A DNA stretch of 64,000 nucleotides from Spinacia oleracea (GCF_020520425.1 NC_079492.1:40055542-40119541), one strand, 5' to 3'. Positions 35,101 to 47,153 are shown, counted from the stretch's first letter. The notes: generated from the sequence alone by a model not told the origin. Numbers and translations are program-made.

Positions 35101-36363
35101 GGGTTTTTTTGGGTGATATTGGGTTGTTGAATGTGTGTTTAGTCGGAGATATATAGAATTCGTATGATTGAAATGGATTATTTGTTAGTTCAACAAGATC
35201 AGTTTGTAGTCTGTTTTGCATCGCAAATTATTATTGTGGAGCCTGATCTCATTAAGCCTTGATTTTCCTAGGTTTATCGATGAAGTGAAAATTATTACTC
35301 TGTATGATTTTAAGAAATTCGGGGCTTGGATTTTGTGTGGTATGTTATTTTGTTTGATTGAATATGTATGCTTAAATTAGACTATAGTAATTCAGATACT
35401 ATTGGAAATGTCTTGATATTTTGTCGGTCTTAAGAATTTGGACGTGTTTGTGGAGTGAGCACAGGGAACGATAGATTTCTTAGTTAGTATGCTGGGTGCA
35501 GGGGTTGGTCTCGTTTGGGTTCGAGACTATCAGCCGGCGAGGGCTTGCCGCGAGTGCACGTTGCAAGGCTGTGGGGGTTGGTCTTTTAGTAAGAGGTTGT
35601 TGGGTAGGTTTCTTGGCATTGTCTCCACTTGTAGAAGTGTCGTTGTGGGAGTGTAGGTTCACTAATACAGTGTATTACATTCTTCGATTGTTAGTTAGTT
35701 TCTTCAGTGACGTTTTACAACAGAAATGGCAGGAATTGGATTGTTGTTGTCCATTGTTTTGTTGATTTTTTTAGTTTGATTGTGGGGTTCCGTCTTAAAG
35801 GGTAGTGTCCTTTTGGTTAATTGCTAGTTGTTGCCTTGTTTAATGTTTAGTGTAGGTTCATACATCATTGATTTCTAGGTTTGCCTTGTTCTAACTTTCA
35901 GACTCAATGTCCTGACGTGAAATATGGAAGCGTGTCTATATTCTTCCTATTGTTGATACTTGATATCATTGAGGGTGTCATTGGAAATTTGTTTGATGCA
36001 TACCTGAAACATATGTTTCAATTTTCCGTAGCATTGAAAATTTTCCGTAGCATTGTGTGAATGATATTATCATATATTACGGTGTTAAAATTGCAATATT
36101 ATTTTAATGTTCTGCATTTGTTGGGTAGTACCACGGGCATTGAGGAATCAGATGCAAGAAGCAGGATGGAAAATGGGTCGTTCGCCGCATGCATTGAAGA
36201 ATGACAGAGTTGTCTACTTTTTTGTGGTTGTGACTTACAAGTCATCGAATCTTCTACTTTCCAGTGTTTTCACATTGTTGACATATATTTCTTGATATGT
36301 TGGAATAACCGTTACCTGATTAACATTTCAACACTTTTCCTTTTGTTTCTTCTGATGTTGTAG

Positions 36364-38206
36364 ATGGCAGAATTTCATGCACAAGCTGCTGCTTCTGCTA
36401 AACCTCCTAAAACACCGCTAAAAGTTAGAAAACAGAAACTGCTTTCTTACTTACAAGGTAATTGACACTTGTCTGATACTTTTCCAATTAACTACGGGAT
36501 GGAGATAGTATCCATATTGATTAATACAGAGAATAGTATGACTGTATTGTTGCGTTTACAGAAGAATATGAGTATGTTTATGCTAAATGGACAACAGAAA
36601 GATGTGTTGTCTGTCGATGGGTTGAGGATTGGGATTACAACAAGATTATTATTTGCAGTACTATGTCTGAAATTTACTTGCTTGTGAGTCGTGTACAATT
36701 TCCTGCAATGTTATGGCTGGGTTGTGGACATTTTAGCATTCTGAATGGCAGTGGCGGAACCAGATTTTTTTTATCAGGGGGCCGCATTATATATTTTAAT
36801 CTTGACCATGTCCATAGTATCTATTCTACTGAAAATCTGTCTGTATATAATAATAATAATACGACGATTATATAATTCACGATAATATTATATTCTTTTG
36901 AATCTATCACCGTACGAAAAAATGCAATATTATTAGGTTATAAAATTTTCAAAACTTACTACAGATGAGGCCATATAAGCAATCATGACAAATGAGACAA
37001 TATAACTTCTTTACAAAGTAGTGAAAAATTAAAATTTTACAAGTAAGAAATACTATATCTTCTAAGAAGTTCATATTGTTTCACATAACTAATGTTTTTG
37101 TATATTATTTGAGAGAAACTATTGTTTTTATATAAATTTTAATAATGCTTGTACAACGAATATAAAACACGCCATTGTTTAAATAATAAAAAAAGACAAA
37201 TTAATAATGGTATATAAAAAGTAGCTGAAGAAATCAAGCAAAGAAGTAAATAGTATAGCTGGCTCTAAGTTGTAATGAGATGCAAAAAAGTAAGAAAGGT
37301 TTTTGGAAAAGGCTGTTGCGGTAATCGAACTCAAGCCAATACGCATGCATAGAACCGCACAAACCAGCTCTGCTAAGTCAATATTATGATACTTAGTTCA
37401 TTCATTAATTTTCATTTAAAATCATAGGGGGGCTTGGCCACCCTCGGCCACCCCCTAGCTCCGTCCATGCTGAATGGTGAGGCATATATTCTCTTGTTCG
37501 TGCCTTTATGATCATTTGAATTTGCTCTTTTAGATGTGAAATTGATGTCCACCCAGAATGCTATGGAGTATAGAGCTAAAAATGTTCGAGATCTAACCTC
37601 ATGGGTACGTATGAAGAGCATGTGAAACACCGGACATTGAACGCGAGTATTGCCTTCGTCCAGTAGAAGGTATGTTATGATTGAGAAGATAATGCCCTTA
37701 TGCTATAAGTTTTTTTTTCCAGTTGCTTTCCTGTTACATGTTTCTGAATCTTGAGTCTAGACGTTGGTGATTGTGGAGTAATGTGATCAAGATTGATCTT
37801 TACTGATTGCCAATCTTTTTTAACTGGCTAAGCAATTAAGCTTTTGTTTCTCCTTTCTTTTTATGGGTTTCTTATTCGTTGATTTGGGGAGATAGCCTTT
37901 GCATTGACTGAGCTCCAGCATGCCAGCGTAATATTATTGAACTCTTTTCCACCCCCTTAATGTTCCCTCGCTAATGACGGAAAAATTCAGAATCAGTCAA
38001 CTTTTTGTCATGACTTCTTGTCTTTTAGACTCAAGCTCACAGGATTTGTCGCTACCATAGGAGGTGCATTGAAGCCTACTGATATTGACACATTATGGGT
38101 CCATGTCACCTGCCCCTGGTTTAGGCCTGAAGTTTCTTTTTTAAGTGATTAGAAAATGGAGCATGCTATGGGAATATTGAGCATTCCATCCAACACTTTT
38201 GTAAAG
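36364..38206 (+). pseudogene. Captured ATX3/4/5-type trithorax methyltransferase exons
   Basis: Four consecutive exons with introns kept. Exon 36364-36457: KPPKTPLKVRKQKLLSYLQ. Exon 36562-36657: YAKWTTERCVVCRWVEDWDY then NKIIIC, the start of a PHD finger. Exon 37534-37669: CEIDVHPECYG, NVRDLTSWV and CETPDIEREYCLRPVEG, in shifting frames. Exon 38061-38206: GGALKPTDIDTLWVHVTCPW, FRPEVSFLSD, stop, then MGILSIPSNTFVK. This is the PHD / extended-PHD region of Arabidopsis trithorax-like proteins 3-5, histone H3K4 methyltransferases. The SET domain and amino terminus are missing. One in-frame TAG and at least two frameshifts make it non-coding. Retained introns show capture at DNA level. Confidence 0.88.
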
Positions 38207-38849
38207 GTATTTCATGGATCTACAGTTCCCCTTATTATGTGTTATCTGTAAACTGAAGTGGGGTTGTTGTCTCCTTATTTTTCTTAGCAATATGAAGTGT
38301 GGAATTGTGGATGGTAACCAAAAACTCAGCTTATATATTTTTGAAGTGTGAATTTGTTGACATGTGACTTGTTCCTTGTAATTTACTTTAATTGGTTTTA
38401 TAAATTAGTTTACTGTCCATTTAAATAGTAAAGATTCATCACAGTCCATACATAGTCTTCGTAATTATTTTTTTCTGAAAGAAGCAACATGAGTTGTGAT
38501 AATTGTGTAGGATAAAGTTGTTCAGCATAGGCCATTCTTTTGATTGATAGGCATCTCTTCTGCCTTAGTTATTTTGAAAGGGCATATGCATCAGGACATT
38601 AATATGTGGATCTAACATTGTTGGAAAATTATAGATCTGATATTTTTTGTATTCATCAACTGTAGTCTTGAGAATACCATTTGTTGCTACATTTTTGTTT
38701 GTGAATTGATTTATGTTTTAGTGCTAATGTATAAAAACTCAATTCTGATGTGCCTCGTCTTGTTGCATGTGTTTCCACTTGTTTGCTTCCTAGTTCTGAG
38801 TTTGCTATGGTGCATTATTCCTTCATTGATTCTTCATCAACTGGATTAT

Positions 38850-39062
38850 AGGTGGCGTTGTCATCGTGTAAGAACTAGCTAGAATGTACCAACTTGGTTC
38901 TGCTGTTGTCATGTCATTACTTGAAGCTCATTCCACTAGTTTGAAATCCGAATTGTTGATTGTCACTGGCTCTGTGAATGAATGTATTTTTTACTCGAGA
39001 GAACCAATTGTTGGATCATGCAGTAGTGACAAACAGATCTACCTTGGGGAGCTGTAAACTGA
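38850..39062 (+). other. Possible captured exon, unidentified
   Basis: After a TTATAG acceptor-like site a frame reads GVVIV, stop, then 61 open residues beginning ELARMYQLGSAVVMSLLEAH and including SELLIVTGSVNECIFYSRE, ending LGEL-stop. The composition is gene-like and unlike its AT-rich neighbours. I do not recognise the protein. It could be a shard of a second host gene carried by CACTA 2. Confidence 0.35.
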
Positions 39063-39316
39063 TATTTCTTTCTTATATCAGCAAATTTAACATTAATGTC
39101 ACACAATGGTGCAACTGATTTCATCTTTCAGGTTCATTTATCCATGTACTCGCACTATCTTCTATTGTGGTTTACCTTAAGGTAGTATTTATTCGTTTTC
39201 TAAATTTTTTAGTCTAACATATTTTACAGCCGAGTATTAATTCTTCTTGAAAGTCTTGTATTAATTATTTTTTAGTCTAACATATTTTTGTAGTACTGCT
39301 ATTAATTCTTCTTGAA

Positions 39317-39386
39317 AGTCTATTAGCTCAAATGGTAGAGCAATGTGCCACGCACATATATGTAGGTTCGAGTCCTACATAGGCTG
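39317..39386 (+). tRNA. tRNA-like sequence (probable tRNA pseudogene)
   Basis: The 70-nt sequence folds into most of a cloverleaf. Acceptor stem AGTCTAT/ATAGGCT has 7 pairs with one G-T. D arm is GCTC/GAGC. T arm GTAGG/CCTAC has the loop TTCGAGT. The internal A box TAGCTCAAATGG and B box GGTTCGAGTCC fit RNA polymerase III consensus. The anticodon arm is weak: an ATGTG/CATAT stem with a G-T pair, and the loop CCACGCA lacks the usual T33. The variable region is about three bases short. A nominal anticodon would be ACG (Arg), but it is doubtful. It lies in CACTA 2, just before a TA microsatellite. Confidence 0.55.
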
Positions 39387-39390
39387 CAAC

Positions 39391-39402
39391 TATATATACA
39401 TA

Positions 39403-39450
<48 letters not shown>
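39391..39450. repeat. TA microsatellite
   Basis: Nearly pure (TA)n with two CA interruptions, directly after the tRNA-like sequence. Confidence 0.95.
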
Positions 39451-39479
39451 GCAATTCTAATTAAGATGCGATTCAATAG

Positions 39480-39960
39480 TGGAAACTAAGTTATGCATCG
39501 CCTCGAATGAAGTAGGCGACTCTAAAGAGTAACATATGAGTCGCCTCTAATGAAGTAGGCGACTCCATAGAGTACTATATACATCACCTCAAACTAAACA
39601 GGCGACACCGTAGAGTACCATATGCTTCGCCTAAAACAAAGTAGGCGACACCGCAGAGTACAATTACATCGCCTCAAGTGAAACAGGCGACACGATTGAG
39701 AACCATATGCGTCGCCTAAAAATACAGGCGACACCATAGAGTAGCATATGCGTCGCCTCAAATGAAGTAGGCGACTCAAAAAAATACGTACAAATTTGTA
39801 GATTTCCTCTTCGGAGTCACCTACAACATAAGAGGCGACACATAAACCCCCCTACAGTGTCGGGTGACAGGCGACACGTAAAGAGGGTACCTATGGAATC
39901 GTCCTCTGTGGAGTCGCCCGTGAGGCGACTCTATAGGTGGTTAAGAGGGGACTCCAAAAG
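39480..39960. repeat. Right subterminal GCGACTC repeats of CACTA 2
   Basis: Direct and inverted copies of GTCGCCT...AGGCGAC, spaced about 25-60 bases apart, leading to the terminal repeat at 39977. Mirrors the left array. Confidence 0.85.
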
Positions 39961-39980
39961 GTCTTTTTGTAGTAGTGCTG

Positions 39981-40190
39981 ATCCCGAGAGTTTGCGTCAT
40001 CTTTTGTTTTCATGGGGCTTCTCTACAATTTTGTGGACTAAAGTGTTGTTGCCAAGTTATACGTTTCTCTTTTTGTTGAAACAATGTATAGTATTTGGAC
40101 GAATAGGAATGAGCGTGTTTTCCAGCAACGGAGGTTGTGTGCCGTTGTCCTTAAAGAAGCAGCAGCTACCTGCCTTGATCCTTCTTGCCA
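39981..40190 (+). pseudogene. LINE reverse-transcriptase tail remnant
   Basis: In one frame YSIWTNRNERVFQQRRL resembles the zinc-binding end of plant LINE reverse transcriptases (xxxWxxRNxRVF). Upstream residues are worn and need another frame. It directly follows the CTG target duplication of CACTA 2, so CACTA 2 apparently landed beside or inside it. Confidence 0.4.
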
Positions 40191-42597
40191 TTATATCAGA
40201 CACCAATGTCAGATCCAAACCCAAACCTGGTGAGCCAAGGCATACGTCATAGCTCTCTCACGCTTAGCAGCAACTTCCTACCAATTCAGCAACTTAGATT
40301 CTATTTGTTCTATAGAAACAACACTATCACACCATCCTTCTTGAATAGATAAACCATACACCAACGTATATAGTTAGGTTTCAGCCCAATCTATCTTACT
40401 TTATGTGGTTTTTCTTGCTGGTAAAAAATGTTCTATTTTCAGTTATTCTCTCTGGAGACTGGTCTACTAAGAGTTAACCAATAGGTTGTTAGCTGAGATG
40501 ACTAGATGTTTAAATGTGATATTGTTTCTAATTTTAAAGATTGGTTACAACAAGCTAGTGGTTCAGCATATGGTGATGGTTGGAATGTTGGAGGGGTGTC
40601 TAGTGAAAGGTATGATCTGTCTCTGTTGGATAGTGTATTTGAGGTGCTCTCTTGATTACATGGTGAATACCTAATGAGTTGTATACTTGTATGCACCTCA
40701 TGTTCTCTACCTTGCTCTGTCCCGTGCATGTTTTTCACCCACTTAACTTTCCGTTCCTCCTGTCCTTTACCTTGCTATGTCTTGTGCCTGCTCTCAAAGC
40801 TTGGACCTTTAAACATTAGAAAGGCCTTACCTTTGATTACTCTATATTTTGAAGATAATTCTAGTTTAAGGAAGTGATTAAAAACAACCTTAAGCATCAT
40901 TGAATCTTGAAATTTTGAAACTTGAATCACATAAAGTGAGGATTTTGTAAAAGTTTATGATTGTTGTAAGTGACACTTTTAATAATAAAAGTGTCAACTT
41001 TACTAATCATTTTGAAATAGAAATCATGAAAACATTGTAGATTAGATTGGGATTCGGAAATACATAGTTAGGTTTAGGCTAGAATTCTTTTTAGAGCTCC
41101 GAATTGCTCAGAACTTTGAAATTGTATGAGATTTTTGGAGAGTTTTTGTATTTTGATTTGAGTGGCAATTTTTGTATTACGATGTTTTGTTTTCGATTTG
41201 CCCTGCCTAAATGCTCAGAATTAGGGGTTTTAAATAGGAAAATTTGTAGCTAAACGGCAGCAGACGCCAGCGTCCAGCGCAGCATCCAGCGCCAAGCGCT
41301 GCTGACGTGGCGCAGAAGCTGCCAAACAAGGACGAATATACCGTCCTTGTATTTTACCTTGTAATGGTGTACCTTTGTACGAAATTGGCACGTAGTATTT
41401 TCTTGATGATTAAGGCTTGGTTTGCGTCTAAAAACAAGCCGTTTCGGGTTTTTGAATTCGATTTTACGGGACGAGACCCGGCTTGCTCGGTTTTGTGGGT
41501 CGGCGCCCGAATTTGGGTTGCATAATGTCATTTTGAATGGAAAAGGCCTTGCAAAACCAATGGGATAGTCCATTGGGTGAGATTGTACTTGGATTTTGGA
41601 ATTGATATTTGGAATTTGTATTTTGTACCCGGAGTTGATCCGCTGGGGATGTGCTTCACTGGGGAGAAGAGCTTTTTATTGGCCCTTAAGATTTTGAAAT
41701 TTTGGCTGACTTTCCTGGAGCTTGGGTCCATTTGGAGTCGAACGCCTGAATTGTTGTATTTTTTGGACTTCGTATTCTTGAAATATTCATCTGTCAGCGC
41801 TTGGAGATACTGCAGTATACCCGTAATTTCGGAAAGTAGTATGACTTGATGTTTGATGCCTGGTGCAGAAAACCGTAGCAGTAAAGGACGTGCAATTAGC
41901 ATGTAAATGTTCTTGGCTTGTCCATGTAAGTACTTGATGTTTTGCTTATGAAATAAACTCTAGGATTGCATGTAGTTTTGATTTTTGTACCTTGAAATGG
42001 TTATTGATATGAGGCTTGTATGATAGTAGGCTTCTTGAATCTTGTAGAAAATTGTTTGATAGCCACTTGAACTTGAACTGTTGGAACTTTGTAGAATTTG
42101 AATATTCGTAGAATCTCGAATTTTGAAATTTTCTTGAACTTTGTACTTGGTACTTGTAGATAGTGGCCTCACTGGAGACCTGGTTGGGTGTTGTTGGAGA
42201 GTAGGCTAAGATGCCTAAATGGTGTTTGTAGAACTTGTATTCCTGCTTTGGCATGGATAGCCTAGGAGTTGGTGTAGAACTTGTATTCTTGCTTCGGCAT
42301 GGATAGCCTAGGCGTTGGTGTAGAACTTGTATTCCTGCTTCGGCATGGATAGCCTAGGCATTGGTGTAGAACTTGTATTCCTGCTTCGGCATGGATAGCC
42401 TAGGTGTTGGTGTAGAACTTGTATGTTGGAGTAGAGGTCCCTGGCTGAGTTTGTACCACCACTGGGGATCTTTTAGAATTTTGACTTTTGTACGGGCTAG
42501 TATAGGATAGCCCCCAATCTTGAATTTTGATATTTTGTACGGGCTAGTATAGCCCCCAATCATGAATCTTGACATTTTTTATTTCGAATGACTTAGT
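40191..42597. other. Noncoding and decayed sequence before PMD gene
   Basis: No gene recognised. A GC-rich palindromic patch with several AGCGC motifs is at about 41265-41315. A perfect-period 46-bp tandem repeat is at 42228-42425. A short duplication of GTACGGGCTAGTATAG is at about 42490 and 42538. The style (TTGTACTTG-rich) continues through the PMD introns, so much of this probably belongs to the same element. Confidence 0.5.
42228..42425. repeat. 46-bp tandem repeat
   Basis: Four copies with exactly 46-bp spacing (starts 42228, 42274, 42320, 42366) plus a partial fifth at 42412. Each begins gtagaacttgtattcctg and contains catggatagcctagg. Confidence 0.95.
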
Positions 42598-43968
42598 ATG
42601 CCTCGCCACACCCGGAGAAAGCTTGCGAATGTTCGGTGGTTCGAGCTGCCATAGAGGATGCTTCAGATGATGAAGCGGATGCGACTGACGTGCCGGAGGC
42701 GCGCATGGTACCACGGAGAGCACCCACCTTCGTTGGCACTGGCTGGAGTCCTTCTAATCTTGTGTTCCGACCGGAGTTTCATTTGTCTCAGCAGCCTCGC
42801 GCTGGTTTGGTGAGTCTTGTACTATGCTTTTGTTTTTTGAACTTTTATAGTTTTAGAAATGATCCGCTCATCCGTAGGCTGATGGAGATCCGTTGCGCAC
42901 GTTTTGGTCCCTGACGAACCTTCACAATGTTTTTCCGGTTGCCTATGACGGCGCGGAGGCTAGGGAGATCTGGTTGCAGACGGGCCTGGTCGATTTCTGG
43001 CGTGCCATGGGAGATACTCAGAGGAGGACGGGCGTCAAAGCCCGACTACAAGCTTTGCTGGAGCGGTGGTGGGATACTACCAACACTTTTCATATGGCAT
43101 GGGGGGAGATCACCATTACCCCCTTCGAGTTTGCTATGATCACGGGCCTTCCCTTCGCTGAGAGGAACGTGATTTTTGACGATGGTATAAAGTGGCATTC
43201 GGATGGTGTCAGGGAGTTGCTCGGCCCTGTTGTTGACTTAGCGGATGATGACACCCATGCTTCTGTGACGGTGATCATGGCCGCGATCCGCGGTGCGGAT
43301 ATATCTGCGGAGCAGAGGGTTCGGCTCTTCCTCCTGGCTCTTGTGAGTAGATTGATGGCCCCGAGCAAGAATAGCCGGGTGCATGTTGGCTTCGTGGAAG
43401 CTTTGAGGGATTTGAGGGCTGTTTCGAGCTTCAACTGGGGTGGACTAGCATATAGCCACCTTTTGTATGAGATGAAGTTTGCCTCCCGGACTTCTCCGGA
43501 GAGCAAGGCGAGCATTGCTGCATTGTGGAGCGTGCTGGAGGTATTTGGGACTCCTTGTACTTTGTATCTTGTACTTGTATGTTTGTATCTTGAATTTTGT
43601 ACACATGGGATTTGACCAATGCTTTGCTTGTATTTTTTAAAGATTTGGATGTACCAGAATTTCCCGACCTTGGCGCCGACTCGTACTAGGGATGCGGCTT
43701 ACCCGTATGCTGCCTCTTGGATAGGAGCGACGCATAGGAGGATGTCCTTGGCGAGTTCCCGCAGGGCTTTGTGGGTTTTGCCTGTTGAGGAGGTATGTTT
43801 TTGTACTGTTCTGTCATTTTGTACTTGTATTTGTATAGTTGCCTGAGTTGTCTGGTCTGTAGGTGGCTTGGCGTCCCTTTGTCGGTGCGCCTATACCCGT
43901 TTAGGCCATGCATTCTTACTTCTTGTCTCAGCGCCGGGTCTTGCTCCCGGTGGTGTACCGCCATATCC
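42598..43968 (+). pseudogene. Plant mobile domain (PMD/MAIN-like) gene, decayed
   Basis: The central exon (about 42885-43540) encodes a plant mobile domain: FWSLTNLHNVFPVAYDG, ALLERWWDTTNTFHMAWGE, ITITPFEFAMITGLPF, LFLLALVSRLM and FNWGGLAYSHLLYEM. PMD proteins such as MAIN are nuclear, and the domain is widespread in plant transposons. A first exon (42598-42810) ends RPEFHLSQQP near a GTGAGT donor. A third (about 43640-43790) holds YQNFPTLAPT. A fourth starts VAWRPFVGAPIP at about 43862 and has a stop. Frameshifts in exon 1 (about 42636) and near 42885, and the in-frame TAG, make it a probable pseudogene. The 3' end abuts MULE sequence at about 43970. Confidence 0.8.
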
Positions 43969-43969
43969 T

Positions 43970-45517
43970 TATTATAATGGTCATGTATTGAACCATGAAG
44001 CAACTTATGTGCATTAAACTTGACTTTGTACACAAAGTCCCTGTTAACGTTTACCTTATAAGCTCTTATGATAGTCTTAATTATATCTTTCACGGGCCAG
44101 TGTGGTCTAACATTAAAGACCTCAATCAACTACTTAGCTAACCAAGTTGTATGTTTTTCTTCATGTTCCTAAAACAAGTGTGTTTAGTCATGGCAGTCTT
44201 CACTAGAAAGGTTGCTTTCCTTGAATGCCAAGAACCATACAACCAAAATGGACAAACAGAGACACACTTAACCCCTACTATTTGACGCCTTTTCCTATTA
44301 CTTGTCACAATAACCAAATTCCTCCCTTGTAGTATTGCATACTTTGCAACTCCATCCTTAAAGTTTTCCTAGTTTCAAATCTCTGTCCAACTTTTCACAC
44401 AAATTTTCTAAAGTCAGCATATTTCCAAACAAATTGTCCTCTTTCCCCCTTTCTAACTGGTTCACCTAATATTTCATTCTCACTCTCTGGTGGTGTGTGG
44501 ATTTCTTCATCACTGTATTCATATTCACTAACATAACCACCTCCTCTAGTTATTGTAGTCTTCTGTTGAACATTGCTCTTGCATTTTTGTTGTTTACATC
44601 CAAGCCTACCTTCAACAGCTTATGTCTGCAAATTATGTGCAAGTTCAAGCAACTTGTTTTTGTAGGTCTTTACCCTTTCCTTTTCTATGATGCACTGCTC
44701 ATTGTCAGCATCACCATCAACATCATCAAAACCATCAACATCCATATCCTCTAACTCTTTTAGTCTCCAAAAGACCCCTCGTCATCTTCGACAGGTGCCT
44801 CATGATCTCCCACAGGTTCCTCATATTCATAACCATTGTGAAAAAAATCATCATTGAACCGATCTTCACTATCACCATCATCAGAAGACTCATAAAATGG
44901 ATCTGATCCAGGATCTGAATCAGATTCTCTATCAATGAAGTCATCCCATTTTATTGGACTTTCTTGCTTGTTGTCATTCCAGTCATACTCTGGATCTACT
45001 TCACTTACATTAAATCTAGCTTGACTCTGCAGATCAGGGAGTGGTGGTTGTGTTTGGGTTTTGGCTGAGAAGGTGTTGCTGTATTTTTAGGGTTTACAGG
45101 TTGCTTATTTTTATCTGAAGTGGGTGGTTGTAATGAGGTGGAAGCATCTTTATGGGGAGCATTTAATGAGGTGGAAGCATCTTTGTGGGGAGCATGTGAT
45201 GGGGTGGAAGCATCTTTTTGGGGCCCACTACTTTTGTTTAGAACAGAATAATTAACTCCCACAAAGATGACTTCAGGTGGTTTGTTGACTTGTTTTGTTC
45301 AAGGACTTATCCTAGTTGGCATCATTGTAGGTTTTTTAGCCCTTTTTGGAGTTAGCTTCTTTGCATGGGACTTTACTTTTGGTTTTTGCTGTGTAGAAGA
45401 GGGAGGAGGGTGGGTGGGTAGTGATTTAAGCATTATTTGAGTCAGTTTTGTTCTATTTTTAGCATTTTTAGTTTTTATTTTACTTGATTTTATAGCTAAG
45501 TTTAGCGCAATTAGCAT
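43970..45517 (-). pseudogene. MULE transposase amino-terminal part
   Basis: Minus-strand MuDR-type transposase remnant. From 5': a basic/Pro-rich stretch (45517-45299), repeated HKDAST motifs (45262-45080), a long acidic region (DPEYDWNDNKQES, then SDSDPGSDPFYESSDDGDS, 45010-44800), and a DNA-binding region with NRKRRQIVGVKC, FWLYGSWHSRKATFLVKTAM and TKHTCFRNMKK (44420-44160). It ends with HWPVKDIIKTIIRAYKVNVN (about 44100-43980). Frameshifts and stops separate the blocks. The catalytic DDE part is missing: similarity stops where the PMD gene ends, at about 43970. Confidence 0.75.
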
Positions 45518-47153
45518 TTTTTATTAGCTTTTAAGTCTTATATTCTTAATATATTTCTTTTTCTTTATTTCGATAATTTTATAGTTAGTTTCCATTCCAT
45601 TTATTTCTATTTATTATTATTAATTATTATTTTGATTACTATTATTACTATTACTATTACGTATTTATTTATTTATTTATTTTATTTTTCTATGTATATA
45701 TATTTTGTGATTATCCCTTTGTTTTTGTTTTTTATTTGTGTAGGTAAGGGTATCATGGCCCGGGGTTGAGTTGCAAGAATCAAAGAAGCAGCAAGCATGA
45801 ATGAAAAGAAATGGAGCTTGGACCTTGGCGTTTATGGGCCTCGATACTTTGACTCAACTGCTGCCAAGACACACAAGTCACTCCTATCCTACACTCCAAT
45901 TGAGGGTGAAAGTAATTTTGCCAACCAAAAAGAGTTTCTTGAGGAGAGTTTGCCTATTTCTTTATCACTTCCTTATTTTGATTCTTATTTTTCTTATGTT
46001 GTTGTTTTTTCTTTTAATCCCTCTTCTTTTAGGCATCCTTCTCCTCATTGGCATAGGGTTGCAATCTACTTTATTCACATGTTGCATCTTGCCATTGCAT
46101 ACTTAATATCTTGTGAAATGTGTTCTAGTGCATTTGAGAAGTTATTGCGATCTTTGAATTGTTATTTACTAGAATGGTCATCCTTGGGACCTTAAACAAG
46201 CCTTTCCCGAGAAGTAATCCGTGTTTTATTGCTTTCATTTTCTTATTTAATTTGAATTTTACTTGTTTTTCAATTCGTGATCTTGTTTTAGATACTTTAG
46301 TGGAATAAACGCCCATTTGCAATATCATATGGAAAGCAAAATACGATGTTGGAGAAAGTTGACTACAAATGGAGAAATTTGATCATTTGCGGGTATTTAC
46401 ACCCACCTACTATCCGGTAGTGTCCTTCCTCTCCCTCTTTTTATTACTCTTTGGATTGATTTGGCATATGAATTGATGGGGTATGGGGTTGGATGGTTGA
46501 AAATGTTGATTTGGTTGCCTCCATTTCTCTTTCTCTAATGTGTTGTGATTTGCGGAACTATGTATATTGGTTGAATGCGTTTTTTCTTTCCCCCCCTCCC
46601 TTCCCTTGAGTCTTTGTTTCAAGCATTGAGGACAATGCTTAATTCTAGCTTGGGGGGATAGCTTTTCGCTAGCTTGGGGGAGGCGTCATTATGTTCGTTT
46701 CTTTATTTTCACTTTTTCAATAAAATTCAAAATCCAAAAATATTTTATTTATTTATTTATTTTTATTTATCTTTTCTTTCAAAATTTTGTTAAATAATCA
46801 AAAAAAAATTTAAAAAAGTCTAGAAAATCCAAAAAAAAGACTCAAGTGATTGAATAAAAGCACTAAAAATGATTTGCTCATCCAAAGGGAGAATCTTGAT
46901 GATTTTTAATATGGATTCCCTTGCTTGTCATTTGGATAATTGACTAAATGTATTTCCGTTGGATATTTTCATGTGTGAGTTATGGCGATTAGGGATAACT
47001 TAATCTTTGTTGCTTGAGTCTCTACTTGAATAAGTTTTTGATAATTCTAAATGGTAAACTTTGGTTTGAAAAGAATCTATTTTTTTCTCTTTTGGATATT
47101 CTTTGCTACCTTAATTCCCTTTGGTGCACTTCATTCCCCCAAGTAAGCTATCA
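45518..47153. other. AT-rich decayed LTR-element sequence
   Basis: No gene recognised. At about 46620-46685 the motif AAGCATTGAGGACAATGCTT is followed by CTTGGGGGGAT and CTTGGGGGAG. This resembles the region just before the 3' LTR of Athila/Tat-type Ty3/gypsy elements, suggesting an old plus-strand remnant. Surroundings are A/T-rich with homopolymer runs (46790-46850). The short frame at 45797-46195 is not recognised. Confidence 0.4.

Larger units (their letters stand above)
34072..39977. mobile_element. CACTA element 2 (5.9 kb) carrying ATX exons
   Basis: Complete ends: CACTACTACAAAAACACC at 34072 and its counterpart ...TTTTTGTAGTAGTG at 39977, with a 3-bp target duplication CTG (34069-34071 and 39978-39980), all typical of En/Spm elements. 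Both ends carry many subterminal repeats of the GTCGCCT...AGGCGAC type (about 34085-34460 and 39480-39960), the probable binding sites of the partner protein. No transposase is present, so it must depend on another element. The interior holds host-gene exons and a tRNA-like sequence. Confidence 0.93.

Noticed and set aside
39317..39386. A functional tRNA-Arg(ACG)
   Set aside because: The anticodon loop lacks T33, the stem is weak and the variable region is short. Kept only as a tRNA-like sequence.
45797..46195. 132-residue plus-strand frame as a gene
   Set aside because: No recognisable domain, T-rich low-complexity middle, and a neighbouring frame overlaps it. It may be remnant coding sequence but cannot be supported.
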